From assembly GCA_017590115.1 (NCBI GenBank), contig JAGGNK010003335.1, forward strand, positions 7,999,916 to 8,063,915: a stretch of DNA of 64,000 nucleotides, given 5' to 3'. Within the stretch, counting starts at the first letter, position 1. Every line of letters starts with the position of its first letter. This DNA is from Montifringilla adamsi (taxonomy: Eukaryota; Chordata; Aves; Passeriformes; Passeridae). Below, one piece after another: positions 24,001 through 35,960 of this stretch. The translations under genes and the position numbers were made by a program. The notes beneath the pieces were generated by a model. The model was not told the origin of the DNA. It saw only the letters and a program-made list of their open reading frames with translations, and ran no database searches.

Positions 24001-27000
24001 CAAAACACTCATTATTATCCAAGGTAACAGCCCTAATGAGAGAAATCTCATGAGCAAACTGGTGCTTCTTGCGAAATACCAGGAGTCACACAGGAAAAAA
24101 TGTTTCCATAATTTTGGGAGTATTTGAACCTCTACTAAGCACCCAATGAAGAAAAATAGCAGCTTCCCTTCCAAGAAGTGACTAAAGTAGTAGATGATTC
24201 AGTAAGTAGAATGGTAGGTTGTGTAATGTGAGATTTGACACGCTCTCCCCTCTTTTGCCAAACTGCCACAATTACTTGAAGACCCATTTCCAGCAGAGAT
24301 TCTTGTGCCCTGGGTTAGGATTAAGAACAGACTGTGAATGATGCCTGCCTTAGCATATTCTGGTTTAGGCTTTATGGCACAGGCTGCTCAAAAGCAGAGA
24401 GAGGTCACTTGCAACATTAGTAGGTAATTGTGACTCCGGGTGGTGGTGAATTTCAGCACTAATTACCACTTGTAACACTAATGAGGATCTTCACATGCCC
24501 TTGTGGAAGTGCAGCTTTCACAATGTAGTATTTGTGTGATTTGGTTGGGTTTTTTTTACCCTCAGACAGCAGTGGATTCGCAGAGATATTACAACCCACG
24601 CTTTGCCTGACCCCACAGTGAGATGTGAGCCCAGCTTTTCAAACCCCCAGCTCCATGTCCCAGCCACGGGACCCTGCCCTTGCCCCAGCCCACCAAGCCG
24701 CCATGTGCTCCCCAAATCCACTTCCAAAGGAACAGGAGGTTTTCTATTTGCTGTTCACAGAAAATATAGAAAATACCCCCACTGGTCAATTGCAGACATG
24801 CCTGAAAAGTGTAGAGAGTGCACTCATGTGTGGGAATGACCTGCCTGAATTCCCAGCCAGACCAGAAATGAACTCCTGTCCCAAGCCAAAGGAGTTCAGA
24901 AGCAGCAAGTTACTGGCAGCAAATGCTTATTATCAGGGGGATCCACCACAGTCCTTTTTTCCCAGAAATCCTTATTGCCTGCTACTGCTGAGTTTAAAGA
25001 AGAAAAACTTTCCAAGCCCAAGGAGGTGGCACATTAGAGTGAAGAATCCTATAAAGGAACAATAATTTGGAGTTTGCAACTGCTCAGTTTAAAAGAGCAC
25101 TGCAGTGATTGAAAGAGTCAGCTAGAAAGTAATCTGAAGAGATAAAATTATCTGCTGTCAACACAGAGCTTCCCGTCTGCATAGCATTTATCTCAATGTG
25201 GAAGTTGCTCCCTTCTCATAGTGACTAATACTTTAAAAATCAATATGAGCACCCCTTGAGTATTTTCCCTTCAGAGGCTGCTTTGGTGCTTAGTAGTGAG
25301 CCAAGGCAGTGCAGCCCAGCCCCCTGCAGCCTCAGTGTGTCACTGTCGGGGGTCCAGTTTCACCCATCTGATTTTTCAAGTCTCCAGATGCTTCTCAGAG
25401 CTGGGGTCTCATTTCACAGGCTGTGCCGCTCAGCTGCCTGCACACACCGGCCATCACAGCCCCATAACTGGGGCTTAGGGAATGTGTGTGTGTAACTCAG
25501 TAGCCCTGATGATTTGCACCATCAGGAACTGTTTGGAAAGATCAAAGTTTCACCCTTTTCTTTTTAACCAGTAACACCTTCCATTTTCTCCTGTAGCATC
25601 AGCTTTGGTTGTTCTTCATGTAGTATTATCTTCCTCTTCAGTATTTAACACTAAATAATTTGTGTGCTTGGGGTTTGACCTCATTACAAAGCAAAAATCA
25701 TTCCACATTTCTCCCTGAGACACCATTAAAGCTTTTAAGTGGGACTAGACACACCATGGTGGAGCACGCAGATATTTGAAACACGGGAAAGAAGAAAACA
25801 CAACAGCCCATGGGTTTGTGCTGAGACCTAAATATGGAACTTATTACTGTGTTTGTGCAGCAGATGCAATACCCCAGTGTCATTTTCAAAGGAGGCAGAT
25901 TTTTGTTCTTGTAAAGGGTATGTTAAGAGCAGTATAAAAAAAAAAATTAAATAAGCTATTTTTTCATTTGAGAGTTCACGCCACAGCTTGAAGGAAAGCT
26001 GCTAAGCTTTATTTCCCTCACTAGCAGAGCCAGTGGCTCAAAACAGAGTGAAAATCCTCCCTGCAGTACTCATAAGTAGCAGGGCTATGGATTTACTGCT
26101 TCAGAGAGCTAATTCCTACAGCTGCTTCCCAACTCTGCAGCTCCTCATTTCCTCTACACCAAAAACACCTGGCTGGGAAAGGACAGCCCTGGGAGACCTG
26201 CTTGTAGATGTCAGTCTGGATTTACTCTGCCCAGCCCAGGAGGAAAGAGCTCAGCACATGAGATGTATCAGAGATGTACAGCCGAAACTCTGATTCTGCT
26301 ATGACCAAAACCCAAACCAAAATTTTTTTGTTTAATCTGCAGTTGGGAAAAATAATTTTTAGTTTTTCCTTCTGGCACAGGCCTACAAAATCCTTGTATC
26401 TAGCCAGGAATTGGTGTTAAAACCCACCCAAAAGGTCTGACCAGGCCAATACAAAAAGCCCTTACTCCTTTGGGTGCACCCAACACAAGCAGCTGCAGCG
26501 GGGAGTGTGTTGCTCACACCAAGCCCTTTCCTCTCTCCTCTCATCCTTCCTAAGACAGCACTTACAAATCTGGGACAGGGCTTCCATGCTTTGAACAGCA
26601 AACTTTTTATACTACCATCCCCAACAGTGGAGCAAACACCCCAAGCTCACAAAAAGCAAGAAACATTTCCAGCCTGGAGTCCCCATGCTGTCACACCCCA
26701 TCCCTGCCCCAGCACCACCTTCTCTCGTGGGATAAACCACTCTGTTTGTATTAGGCAAGATTAATTTATGTAGATTTAGCTGTGCAGCTGCCATAAACCA
26801 AAACGAAAGAAAAATATCTAAAGCATAATCCCTGTTTATTTAACAGTTTCTGCCCATGTCTCTCATTTCTTCTTCACTCCAGGCTGGAGCCCTTGTAGGT
26901 TTTCCCATCAGCTGTGGCCAGTCCATCTGCCAGCCATGGCCCCATCCCACTGCACTGCCCACAGAGGGAATACCACAACCCACCAGTGACTTTATTGGAG

Positions 27001-27074
27001 GGCTCTGAGTGAGCACACTTGTCATCAGATCCTCGAGCATCTGAAGAGCCACTGCAGCTGCCTTTCCCTGCCCA
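18061..27074. other. Non-coding, unique-looking DNA
   Basis: No gene is supported over these 9 kb. The largest frames (145 codons at 20068-20505 +, 142 at 21535-21963 -, 146 at 24625-25065 +) have overlapping rivals on both strands and no domain I can name. A G-rich patch (gggggggtggggggaaa-like) sits at about 19088-19104, and a 15-T run at 22128-22142. The stretch 24350-24500 has several TAAT/ATTA cores (homeodomain-like words), which are common by chance in AT-rich DNA. A short GT run lies near 25484-25493. Confidence 0.65.
22128..22142. repeat. Poly(T) tract, 15 T
   Basis: A pure T run is followed by AATTTAAA. No retroelement body was recognised on either side. Confidence 0.9.
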
Positions 27075-27302
27075 TTAGCGCATCAGTGTTTCTGTGCACC
27101 GGCCTGGCAGACAGCACACAATGACTCTTGTGTGTGCTTTATCAAACAACCCGGCCTAATCCTCAGGAAAACATTGGCTGATGAAGTGTGCTGGCGTCTG
27201 CAAGGCTTGTGTGGGCTGCTCAGCTGTTCTGTTCTGCATGGTTGTGCTTCCCCTGGCACGCGAGCAGGGCCAGTGCCGGCTCTCCCTGGCGGCGTGGGCG
27301 CA
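27075..27302. other. Locally CpG-enriched patch
   Basis: By eye I count about ten CpGs. Six of them fall in 27258-27301, where cacgcgag, tgccggct, ggcggcg and gggcgcac lie close together. The surrounding kilobases are strongly CpG-depleted. It is too short and not dense enough to call a CpG island. Frames on both strands stay open here (up to 124 codons at 27083-27457, -), as expected in GC-rich DNA, and none is recognisable. Confidence 0.5.
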
Positions 27303-29736
27303 CAGGGCTGCTGTTCTGTGCTTGGCAAGGGCTCCTGTCCAGCCCTGGAGCCCACAGCCTGCTGGGGAGCCTCCCACTGTGAAAACAGGATGGAGAGGTG
27401 CTTCCCTGTCTTTTGAAAGTATGCCACAACAATCTTTAATTTAGCTGGAAAAACCACTTAACGTGGGCTTAATGTTTTATCTGAATGTTGCAAGTCTCAT
27501 GGTGGGACTCTCCCAACAGTTTGGTGCCAACCATAAATCTAGAACCAGTAACAAACCCCTTACTAAAGCCCATTGTAAAAGATCCGTATAAATCCCACAA
27601 ATACCTGCTGTGGTTCATGTTCTCACAAATACAACAGTGAATCTCAGATGCATATGGGTTACTTGCACCTCCAAACAATTTTAGCAGTATCTGGAATAGG
27701 GTTTCTGGACAACAAATTCCCTGAAAGTGAATATTGCAATGTTGTAATATTTTTCACAGACATGATTATTCTTATGTCAGCTGCTCTAAGTAAAAGTTAA
27801 AGTTTTTTCAGGGGGAAAAATACTCAGATCCTGCTCATTCCCTCATCCCAGTTATTTACAGCACACTTTGACTCTTCAGTGTCAGAACATCTTGGATTCA
27901 AAGGTAGATAAAAGCCCTACCAAGCTGTCCAGTCCATCACAGATCTGTTCTGCATCTCCCAAGTCACAAAACTGTCATCCAGAAGTGCATGAGAGAAAAA
28001 AAAATTATTCTTTTTTAAACAGAGAATTTACTTTAGGTGATTTCTGGTAAACTGTGCCAAGCAATCCCACAGCTGGGATGTTTTCCACACACATCTATCT
28101 TCTTTGCCTTTGAGGAGGCAATGTGCTGTCACAACTTGGCCAGTGCTTTCAGGCTGAACCCAAGCCAATCTAGAGCTGTTATTGTTGGGCTTCTGGGCCT
28201 GGAGGAAACACTAACAAATGACAGTTTCCAACTTGCTAGAGGTAAAATGCCCGACTTCTCTGCCTTGGCTTTGCCACTTTTGTAGAACCAGCAGGGCTGA
28301 GGGTGAAGCAACTTTTTCTATGAAGACACTTCATCCAAAGGTCCTTCCCCTGCTTTTTGCCAGAGTGAGACCACAGCCACGGGCTAACACCACACATTGC
28401 GGTAATTACCCTGAGGCTGCCAAAACACTTCTGTACTGTATAGATAGGAGACAAAGAGACAACAATTTGTCAAGCTTCATTCACACTGGGCTTAGGGTAG
28501 AAACCAAACACAAGTGCTTGAGTCCACAGCTGGATTCTTCACTGAAGGAGGAAGGAGGTCACTGTCTCTTTTTCCATCCCAAACTGCATGAACCCATGAT
28601 GAAAATTACATCCAACCTGCACTTTCCTATTTTAAGGTAATAGGTGAATAATTGCCAATTAACTATGCTTTGAAATCTTTGTTTTTCAGCAAAGAAGTCT
28701 GTTTTTCCATGCTGTGTGTGCAAGTACACACAATAAGAACCAGACCCATCCTGGGTGGTATGGAGACAGTAAACTCATCAGCAACAGTGCACTCTACCAT
28801 ATGAGACATCGTTTTATTTGATGCCAAAGAGGAAAAGGGGGTGGGAGAAAGGAGGATATGTAGTACATTTTCTCCCTCCTCTCTCTGCCCAGGCACGATC
28901 AATTTTTGTAAACCCACAGTGGAGCCTGTTTCCACCCAAAGGGCACTCCTGCAGCTCTTGGACATATGTTCTATGTCTCAACAAAACATCATCAGAAACA
29001 ACAGACAACAAACACAACACTCTGTTCTCCTGAAATTTCTGTTAGGAACATTACTGAAAGGGTTAAAAGTGATCAGTAAGGATCCTATAAGATGCTCTAC
29101 AGCACTTAAAAAAAAAAATCTATAAAAATATGTACAAACCCAAAATTATGAAGTTATGTTCACAATGAAGAGCTAAATCACCAGAGCCAAAAAGTAGTGA
29201 GGAATTTTGTTCTCAGTGCACTTCTATTATAACATGTTTTACAGCCACTTGACTGACGTCAGATTCAATAACACATCATTAATAGGATTTTTGTTCAGCT
29301 TGCACTCACATGTTTTTCCTGTTCTAAATCTCTCCTTATAAATCTCAAATTAGATTTTACACAAGGAGATTTATCAAGGTTTAAAAGAAAATATGAACAT
29401 AGCTGATGCTTGAATTGATACATCATAAAGGCACAGCAGGATGAGTTTTTATCAGACAGGATGCAAGTTAACACATCACAGCCCTGTGCTATGGTTATTG
29501 CCAGGTAGGACCAGCACCATCACTCCCAGCAACTTCTTCAAAGGGAGAAGGAAATCAGAGAAGCAATAACTCCACAAGGAAAATGTTAATAAAACCTTCT
29601 ATATATTAGACAAAAGTTGCAGTGTAACAAGGCTGCAAATGATGAAAGCTCTCTCATTTTGGTGTGCTCCCACCAGAAACCAGTGTGGCAACAGGTCACT
29701 CCTCAGTTCATCTGCAACCACAGTATCTTCATGCAG
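27303..29736. other. Non-coding, unique-looking DNA
   Basis: No gene is supported. Frames reach 140 codons (28218-28640, +), with antisense rivals and no recognisable domain. A CRE octamer at 29254-29261 is listed separately. Confidence 0.65.
29254..29261. promoter_or_regulatory. CRE octamer TGACGTCA (candidate)
   Basis: This is a perfect CREB/ATF consensus octamer in AT-rich DNA. It is followed 3' by ATTCAATAA and CATTAATA words. An exact 8-mer is expected about once per 65 kb by chance before allowing for CpG depletion. Two copies in one window (the other is at 16806) is mildly notable but not proof of function. Confidence 0.25.

Positions 29737-29786
<50 letters not shown>
29737..29786. 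repeat. Pure poly(A) tract, 50 A
   Basis: Fifty uninterrupted A residues make this the longest homopolymer in the window. It could be the tail of a young retrotransposed copy, but the upstream 300 bp show no AATAAA close to the run and no mRNA, SINE or LINE that I recognise. No matching target-site duplication is visible. The exact length is also prone to sequencing and assembly error. Confidence 0.9.
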
Positions 29787-29788
<2 letters not shown>

Positions 29789-31799
29789 TTAAGAGGTAGC
29801 TAAATGAAACCTTAAAAAGGACTGGTAATACATTGACCAAGAAGAGGCACAAAGAGGACAGCCATGTTCCAATGCATGCTGCTACCTGAGCCCTAGGAAA
29901 ATGGAAAAGATACAAGTTCAGCCTGGCAGCCAGGAGAAACATCCCATCAGGACGATATATGAGATCACCATGCAAGCTCCCACGGGGAGAGACAGTAAAG
30001 CAGTTTCTTATTACTTCTAAAATCACCCGAAGAGCTTTGTGGGAGGGTATGATGCTGCACAGGAGAAACCAGAATTGGGACAAGATTAGGGTGATCAAGG
30101 AGATTTATCATTATGCACCACCAGCAGGTTTGCTTAGGCCACGGCAGGACCAAGCCCCAACAATCTCTCAAGCAGAGATATCCCCCCAGCAGGAACCATG
30201 GGCAGAGTGCCCTGTGCCTCCCCTGAGCAGCCCAGAACAGCCCTGGGGTTCTGGATGGAGCCCATCCTCACACAGAGACTGTGAGAGGGATGGTGGGGGA
30301 AGCACAGAATTAAAGAACACCAGTAGGCACTGTACAGTTTACCTCCAGGTGATTGGTAGGGGGCCAGAGCATGTAAGAAACAACTATATTTTTTACTGTT
30401 CAATAGGGATTGAAGTAGTTGTTAATGAGTGCCTGGTCACGAGCCCACTGCTGGGGAGATGTCAATCAGTCTGGCCAACATGCCCAGCAGTAGGAGAGAT
30501 GTAGAAGCCAGGCTCTGGGCAAAAGCCAGATTTATAATTGCAGAAAAAACTTTGTGAGAAGGTTAAAAAAAACTTTGTGAGAAGGTTAAAAAAAAAACCC
30601 CAAAACATTGGTTTTGAGTCAGGATAAGGGTTTGTGGCACGGGGGCAGGAAAGGGTGCCCGGGAGTGGGAAGCCCATCAAAGACAGGGCTGCAGCTGAAG
30701 CTGGAACACACAGCAATGCCCTGGCACACACCAAACCATCAGTGTCTCACCCAAGACCAGCAGCATTCCCACGTCAGTCCCAGGAGGCTGGAGAGTGTGT
30801 GACTGCTGCGTGCCAGCGGTGACAGGCGTGCCGTGGACTGAAGAGCACAAATACCCACCAAAACACACCAGCACTGTTCCTGGTGGGGGGATGACAGCTG
30901 GGTCACATCTGACTTGTTCTCATTTTTTTTGGAGCCTGTCCCACCAGTCGCTCCAGCATGAAGCAATGATGGAGCAGCAGGGGAAGATCAGCACCCCCAG
31001 CACCAAGGTGCTTGTGAGTGCTGATGGGGGTGGCTTGGCCATAACTCATCTCTGCCACGTGAACACCACCAGAGAGATGAACCAGTGGAGGAAGATGCTA
31101 ATAAACATCAAGACCCTGGTGCTACATTAGTGTATGATTGCAGAAGGACTATGTTGACATTGAGGGAGAAAAGGCAGCACTGCCTCAGCCCCACAACTGT
31201 TCTTTGCAGCCCCCTCCCCTCAGCAAGACTTCCCCCAGCTCAAACTCATCCTATTTGCAAATAAATGAAAACCAAACTTGGACTCTCAAATGACTAATTT
31301 TAGTTTTGGATTTGTTCCTCTATTTTTTCCCTCCCCTAAAAAAATAAAAAAAAGGAATAAGGCTGTAAGGTATAATGAAAGCAGCATGTGAAAGCAATCA
31401 ACCAACAGCAGAGCAACCTAAACACCCATGTGTGGCTGATGTGAATTCTGTGAGTGGGGGGAGATGCACAGCACAGCTCAGCTCTGGCTTGCCCACACAG
31501 CAGCACCCACAGCCTGCATCAGAGACAGGCACATCCCTGCACCCAGACCCAAACTGCCACATGCTGCAGAATGCCATAACACACCATTGCCAGGGTAGAG
31601 TCTCCCCTCGTACTGCTCACTCCATTTCTGGACGTGACTTCAGAGGTGTTTCCCCATCCCCAGTGGCACCCTTTGGTCAGCTGAGAGTCCCAGTCCAGCT
31701 GGAAGGTGGATACACAGCTTCCCTTGGCAAAACTCCTTTTCCCTGTAAGATCTGACAGAGCCCAGACACCTCTGCTTGCCATGTCACACTAAAGCAAAG
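29787..31799. other. Non-coding DNA with one tandem duplication
   Basis: No gene is supported. A 181-codon plus frame (29959-30504) and a 111-codon plus frame (30795-31130) are open but match nothing I recognise. The 53 codons at 30969-31130, which start at an internal ATG, use codons in a plausible way but lack any homolog I can name. The stretch 31200-31370 is A/T-rich, with short A runs. Confidence 0.6.
30544..30597. repeat. Tandem duplication, 23-bp period
   Basis: The word actttgtgagaaggttaaa occurs at 30549-30567 and again at 30572-30590. The copies are joined by A runs, and a longer A run follows. They are identical apart from the length of the A spacers, so the duplication is probably recent slippage. 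No function is suggested. Confidence 0.85.
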
Positions 31800-32322
31800 T
31801 GTGGAGCTCTGCATCCAGAGCTGGGGCCACCAGCTCACCAGCATGAAAAGGACATGGACCTCTTGGAGGGACCAGAGCAGAACATGAAGATGCTCAGATG
31901 GCTGGAGCAGCTCTGCTATAGGAAACGCTGAGAGACCTGGGGCTCTTTAGCCTGGAGAAGAGAACACTGCAGGGAGACTTCGGAGCCCCTTCCAGTGCCT
32001 AAAGGGACTCCAAGAGAGATGGAGAGGGACTCTGGACAGGGGCCTGGAGTGACAGGACAAGAGGAGAGGGCTTCAAACAGAGAGGGCAGGGTTACATGGG
32101 ATACAAGAAAGAAATTCCTCCCTGTGAGGGTGGTGAGACCCTGGCACAGGCTGCCCAGAGAGGCTGTGGCTGTCCCACCCCTGCAAGTGTTCAAGGTCGG
32201 GTTGGATGGGGCTTCTGGTCTAGCAGAAGGTGTCCCTGCCCACAGCAGGGGCAGATAAAAATGGATGACATTTATGGTCCCTTCCAACCCAAACCATCCT
32301 GGGTTTCTATTTGTATATCCGG
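31800..32322 (+). mobile_element. CR1 LINE, 5'-truncated 3' end
   Basis: The sequence follows the end of the CR1 reading frame and its 3' UTR in the sense direction. It starts at a 'tgcatccagagctgggg' motif (31811-31827), then gives the 'aaaaggacatggacctcttgga' region (around 31846) and 'ctgagagacctggggctctt' (31929-31948). 'agcctggagaagagaa' follows at 31950-31965, then the 'gtgacaggacaagagg' block (32049-32064), 'ggtggtgagaccctggcaca' (32130-32149) and 'ggtcccttccaacccaaacc' (32276-32295). Most of the element is missing upstream, which is the usual outcome of CR1 target-primed reverse transcription. No intact frame remains. It is one of the clearest features in the window and marks the genome as avian. 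Confidence 0.9.
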
Positions 32323-33180
32323 AGTATTTGGATCCTTTTCCCAGAGCTGCAGCACCATGGCACAGCCTCCTGCTCCATGAGCTTGAAAGGCCCAAATAAA
32401 CAGCAGCATGTCTGTGCTTTCTGTCAACATGGGAACATTTCCAAAAGGAAAACCACAAAAAGCGTGCCTCTTAACACAGGAGACCCCAGCACCAACAATA
32501 AGCTTTTATCAATTAAAAAAACCAACAAAACAGCTCCCAAATCCCCCATGCAAGAGTCAGCTCTGCATTCAGATGGTGTTTCTGAGATAAACTTGCCTTA
32601 GGTACTGCAGGTGAGGAAAAGTTCATCCCTTGGGTCATTGGGTTTCAGGCAATATTTCCCATACTGCATGGAACGTGAACACATTGTGCTTTACAGAGAT
32701 CAAACTGATGAATTATAAATGCAGTACTCCAACAACATTGACATTCAGCTGGATTCTTCTCTGCATTTCCAAACAATATGGTATTGACTTATTAAGGTGC
32801 AGGACATCTGTGTATTTCAACAAAGTTAATACAGCTCTAGCAATGACTACTAACCTAGAAGGGCCTGTGATCACAAAAATAAGCCATTTATTCACCACAT
32901 GGCTCAGGGCAGATTGTGGTGAGCTTCCCTGTGCCTTTGTCAGCTTGAAAACCCAAGTAAAGCTCAGCTGAAAACCAGATGCTACTGCTACTGGACTGAC
33001 CTCTCCTGGATAAATCAAGTGCAAGAACCTAAGTCCCACTGGCACAGCTGAGCCTCAGCCCAGCACCAAACACTTGCATCTGTGAGCAGAATTGGGCCAA
33101 GAGCCCACCCCAGCAAGCCCTCTGTGTTGCAAAATGTATACCCTGGCCCTTTTTTCACAGCAGCAGGCTTGAGGTTCTGT
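32323..33180. other. Non-coding, unique-looking DNA
   Basis: No gene and no recognised repeat. The 113-codon plus and 110-codon minus frames at 32630-33045 overlap each other and resemble nothing known to me. Confidence 0.65.
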
Positions 33181-34100
33181 TTTTTTTCTAGAAAACAAAC
33201 AGTTGGCCGCATACAGCTTTGGTTACTCTATGTGGTAAATGGGCTGCTGCAATTACTGCAGTGTGCAAGACAAGAAGCATTTCCTTGGGTGACAGTGCCA
33301 GTGGTACCCGACCAGGACCTGGCCCACGCTCAGAAGAGCCATTTCCATGTGCTATTTTCAGTAACCAAGCCAGCTCCCGGCCCATTTCACCACGCAGAGC
33401 TGCAGACACTACTTGTGCTGGTATTGCTGCTGTGAGACGCTTTGGTTGGATGACAGCTTGAAATAACTCCCTGCTCCAGCAGGGTAACCAAGAGCAGACC
33501 TTGGCTCCTGCTTCTCGCCGCTCCTTTGTAGTGCTGGATCCCAAAATAGAGCTAGGGATATGTTTCGAAGTTCTGAGGTTTTTGTTGTTGTTGCCTTTCA
33601 AACCCCAGTCTCCGAGCCCATTTGCAAAACCACAGACCAAACACAAGTCGTGATATTTTGTGGCAAGATTAGAAAAAAGCCTGGAAGGATCTCTTGGTAA
33701 ACTACGCACACAGCATTTCAAAGCCACGTATAACTTCGTTACGTTGTAAATCAAAATGACTTCAGCATTCAAGCAGCACAGTATTCCATTAAGAGGCTGT
33801 CTCACTGCAGAATTTACAGTCATCCCAAACATGAAACGTGGGCTGGGATCACGCAAGGGGATCTGCAGCCCCAGGACGTGCACGGAGCATCCCCAGCTGC
33901 AGCAGGGTCACAGGGACAGCGGAGCTCCCTCGCATGACAGAGCACGGGGAGCTGGGGCTGGGGCCAGCACTCCCCTACACGCACCTGCACCTCGCCTTTC
34001 TCACTAAAAAGCAGCAAAAAAAAGCAGGAAAATAATGTTTTTAGCCCCTGGAAAGGTGTTCATATTTTTAACACAAGGAAGCGTCTCATCTGCACACGCA
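33181..34100. other. CpG-richer unique block with the window's longest open frame
   Basis: By eye I count about 24 CpGs between 33181 and 34020, several-fold denser than most of the window. They are spread out rather than clustered. The minus strand is open for 231 codons (33188-33883), the longest frame here. Its translation has no domain, signal peptide or repeat that I recognise, and its C-terminal part lies in GC-richer sequence where stops are rarer. No transposon signature is visible. It could be a regulatory element, an old CpG-bearing insert or part of an unrecognised transcript. I do not call a gene. Confidence 0.35.
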
Positions 34101-35789
34101 TACACAGGTAAATTCCATCCACTCTAGATACTAAAAGAGTTGCATATGCATGTGCAACAGAAACATTTTGCATTATAATGCAGATCTATTCAGATGGTAG
34201 TGAACTGAAAACATGGTAACTTAATTCTTCAGCCATGAATTCAAAGCTACAATGTGTGTTATTCCCTCCTTCCTATTCATGGAAAGTGTGTGTGGGGGAA
34301 ATGACCTCCACAAACCCCCAGTGATGGAAGTCAAAGCTTGTGTGGTTTCCCAGCAGAAGCTCTTCCTGGTGAGCCCCAAAAGCTCTCACCAGGGTTCCTT
34401 CCCTTCCACAGCTTCCTGCTCTCTGCTCACCACTGGTATTTGCAGGATTAGACCCAGGGCAAACAGGGGGGAAAAGAGAAGGTGCTAAATCTCCAGGCAC
34501 CCATCCCTGTCCCTCAGGATGCCCTGCTGCTGCTGAGCTGCCAAGGCTGCTGGTCCAGCTGCCCTTCTCCTGCTGGACAGTTGGGAACAGAGCTTTTCTG
34601 GAGTACTTTTGTGCCCTTGAGTTACATGACCAAAGAAGAAATAAATGCTATTTACACCAACCAACATTTCCTGTTGATTAATTTTTCAACCAGACCCTTT
34701 CTTCTGTAAATCAGTATATCATATCCAGGACATTCAAGTCACAAAATAAAATCTAGTGTTCCCCAACAATCTTTTAACAGTACTTCACAAACTATCACTT
34801 TTTCCTTAAAAGTAGTTGTGCCAAGGACTTCTGCTGCATCCTTTTCCACCAGCCCACACAAGCACTATCTTGCTCACACAGGTGCCTGGGCACAGCCAGC
34901 ACAGCTCCACACCAAGTAAGATTAAAATGCTAAAACAGGCATTGTTTCAGATACAAAATGTCCTTTCAATCCTGCCTAACTGGGTTGTTTCAACCCTGAC
35001 CTCGGTCTCTTGGACTTCTTAGAAACAGGGCCTTCAAACCTAATTCAGAATTATTCCCTGGTGAGCTGCCAAAAACAACACCACCACCAAGGTCCATTTA
35101 TTGGCACAGTTCCTAGAAAGACCCTTGTAATTCCCCCAAATTTTACATTCTCTGTGGATGAAAAGGAAAACAAATAGTACACCCAGGCTTTTTTTCCTGA
35201 AAATGTCCTCGTTGGAAAACTATTGTGCTTGGAGCTATGCCACTCAAATTCATCAGAGGAGAGAATCTGTTTATTTGCACATCAAGTACATTTTATTGTT
35301 TCTGGACATCAGTATGCAAATTGTCAAGTATAAATTTATTTTTCCACTAGCTTAAGTTTTTCTCTGCTCTATAATTGCCATAATCCAAGAAACAGCCTAT
35401 GTTTCAAAGAATGTCATTTTAGCGTGCTACAATCACATATGATCAGAAAATATGATTAGAAAAATCTCCTACTGGTATTCAGGATCTTCTTTTTCAGCTG
35501 ACTCAGAACAAACCTCTCCTTGGCTCCAAGAGATATTTGACATGTCTTAAAATAAAATCTTTATTGAAAAAAAACAGTGACTAATGACTATTTTTTTCTG
35601 TACTGATGAAAACAGACATGCACACATATTCTTCTGTCAATGGCACCATTCCAGTGCTCAGATTAATCAATTCCTGCACAGTCAGAAATGTTTCAACACA
35701 GCACAGTTACCAGTTTAAAGCAACACATATGAAGAGAAAGCGAGTAAAATCAGAACTCCAAAGAGACAGAAGAAAAGAAAGTCATTGGG
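34101..35789. other. Non-coding, unique-looking DNA
   Basis: No frame exceeds 80 codons and no repeat family was recognised. The stretch 35330-35600 is AT-rich. Confidence 0.65.
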
Positions 35790-35960
35790 AGGGGTCTGAA
35801 ACCAAGAGCAATCCATTGACAGAGTTCAAGAAGCTTGTGGACAGCACTGGCAAGCACATGGTATGATTTTTGGGGTCATCCTGTGGTGAGCCAGGGACTT
35901 GATGATCCTTATGGGTCCTTTGCAACTCAGGGCATTGTAAAATTCCATGAGCCTAATCCA
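35790..35960 (+). mobile_element. CR1 LINE 3' tail of a second subfamily, degenerate
   Basis: In sense orientation I read the 3'-terminal CR1 words 'gagttcaagaagcttgtgga' (35821-35840), 'cacatggtatgatttttggg' (35857-35876), 'tgatgatccttatgggtcc' (35900-35918) and an altered terminal 'attgtaaaattccatgag' (about 35934-35951). This corresponds to the CR1 subfamilies whose end reads GATGATCCTTGTGGGTCCCTTCC, different from the 31.8-kb copy. It is only about 150 bp long and well diverged, so it is an older insertion. The exact 5' edge is uncertain. Confidence 0.75.

Noticed and set aside
29959..30504. 181-codon plus-strand open frame
   Set aside because: Composition is low-information, antisense frames overlap it, and no family was recognised.
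31916..32458. 180-codon minus-strand open frame
   Set aside because: It lies antisense to the CR1 tail at 31.80-32.32 kb, so its sequence is explained by the retrotransposon.
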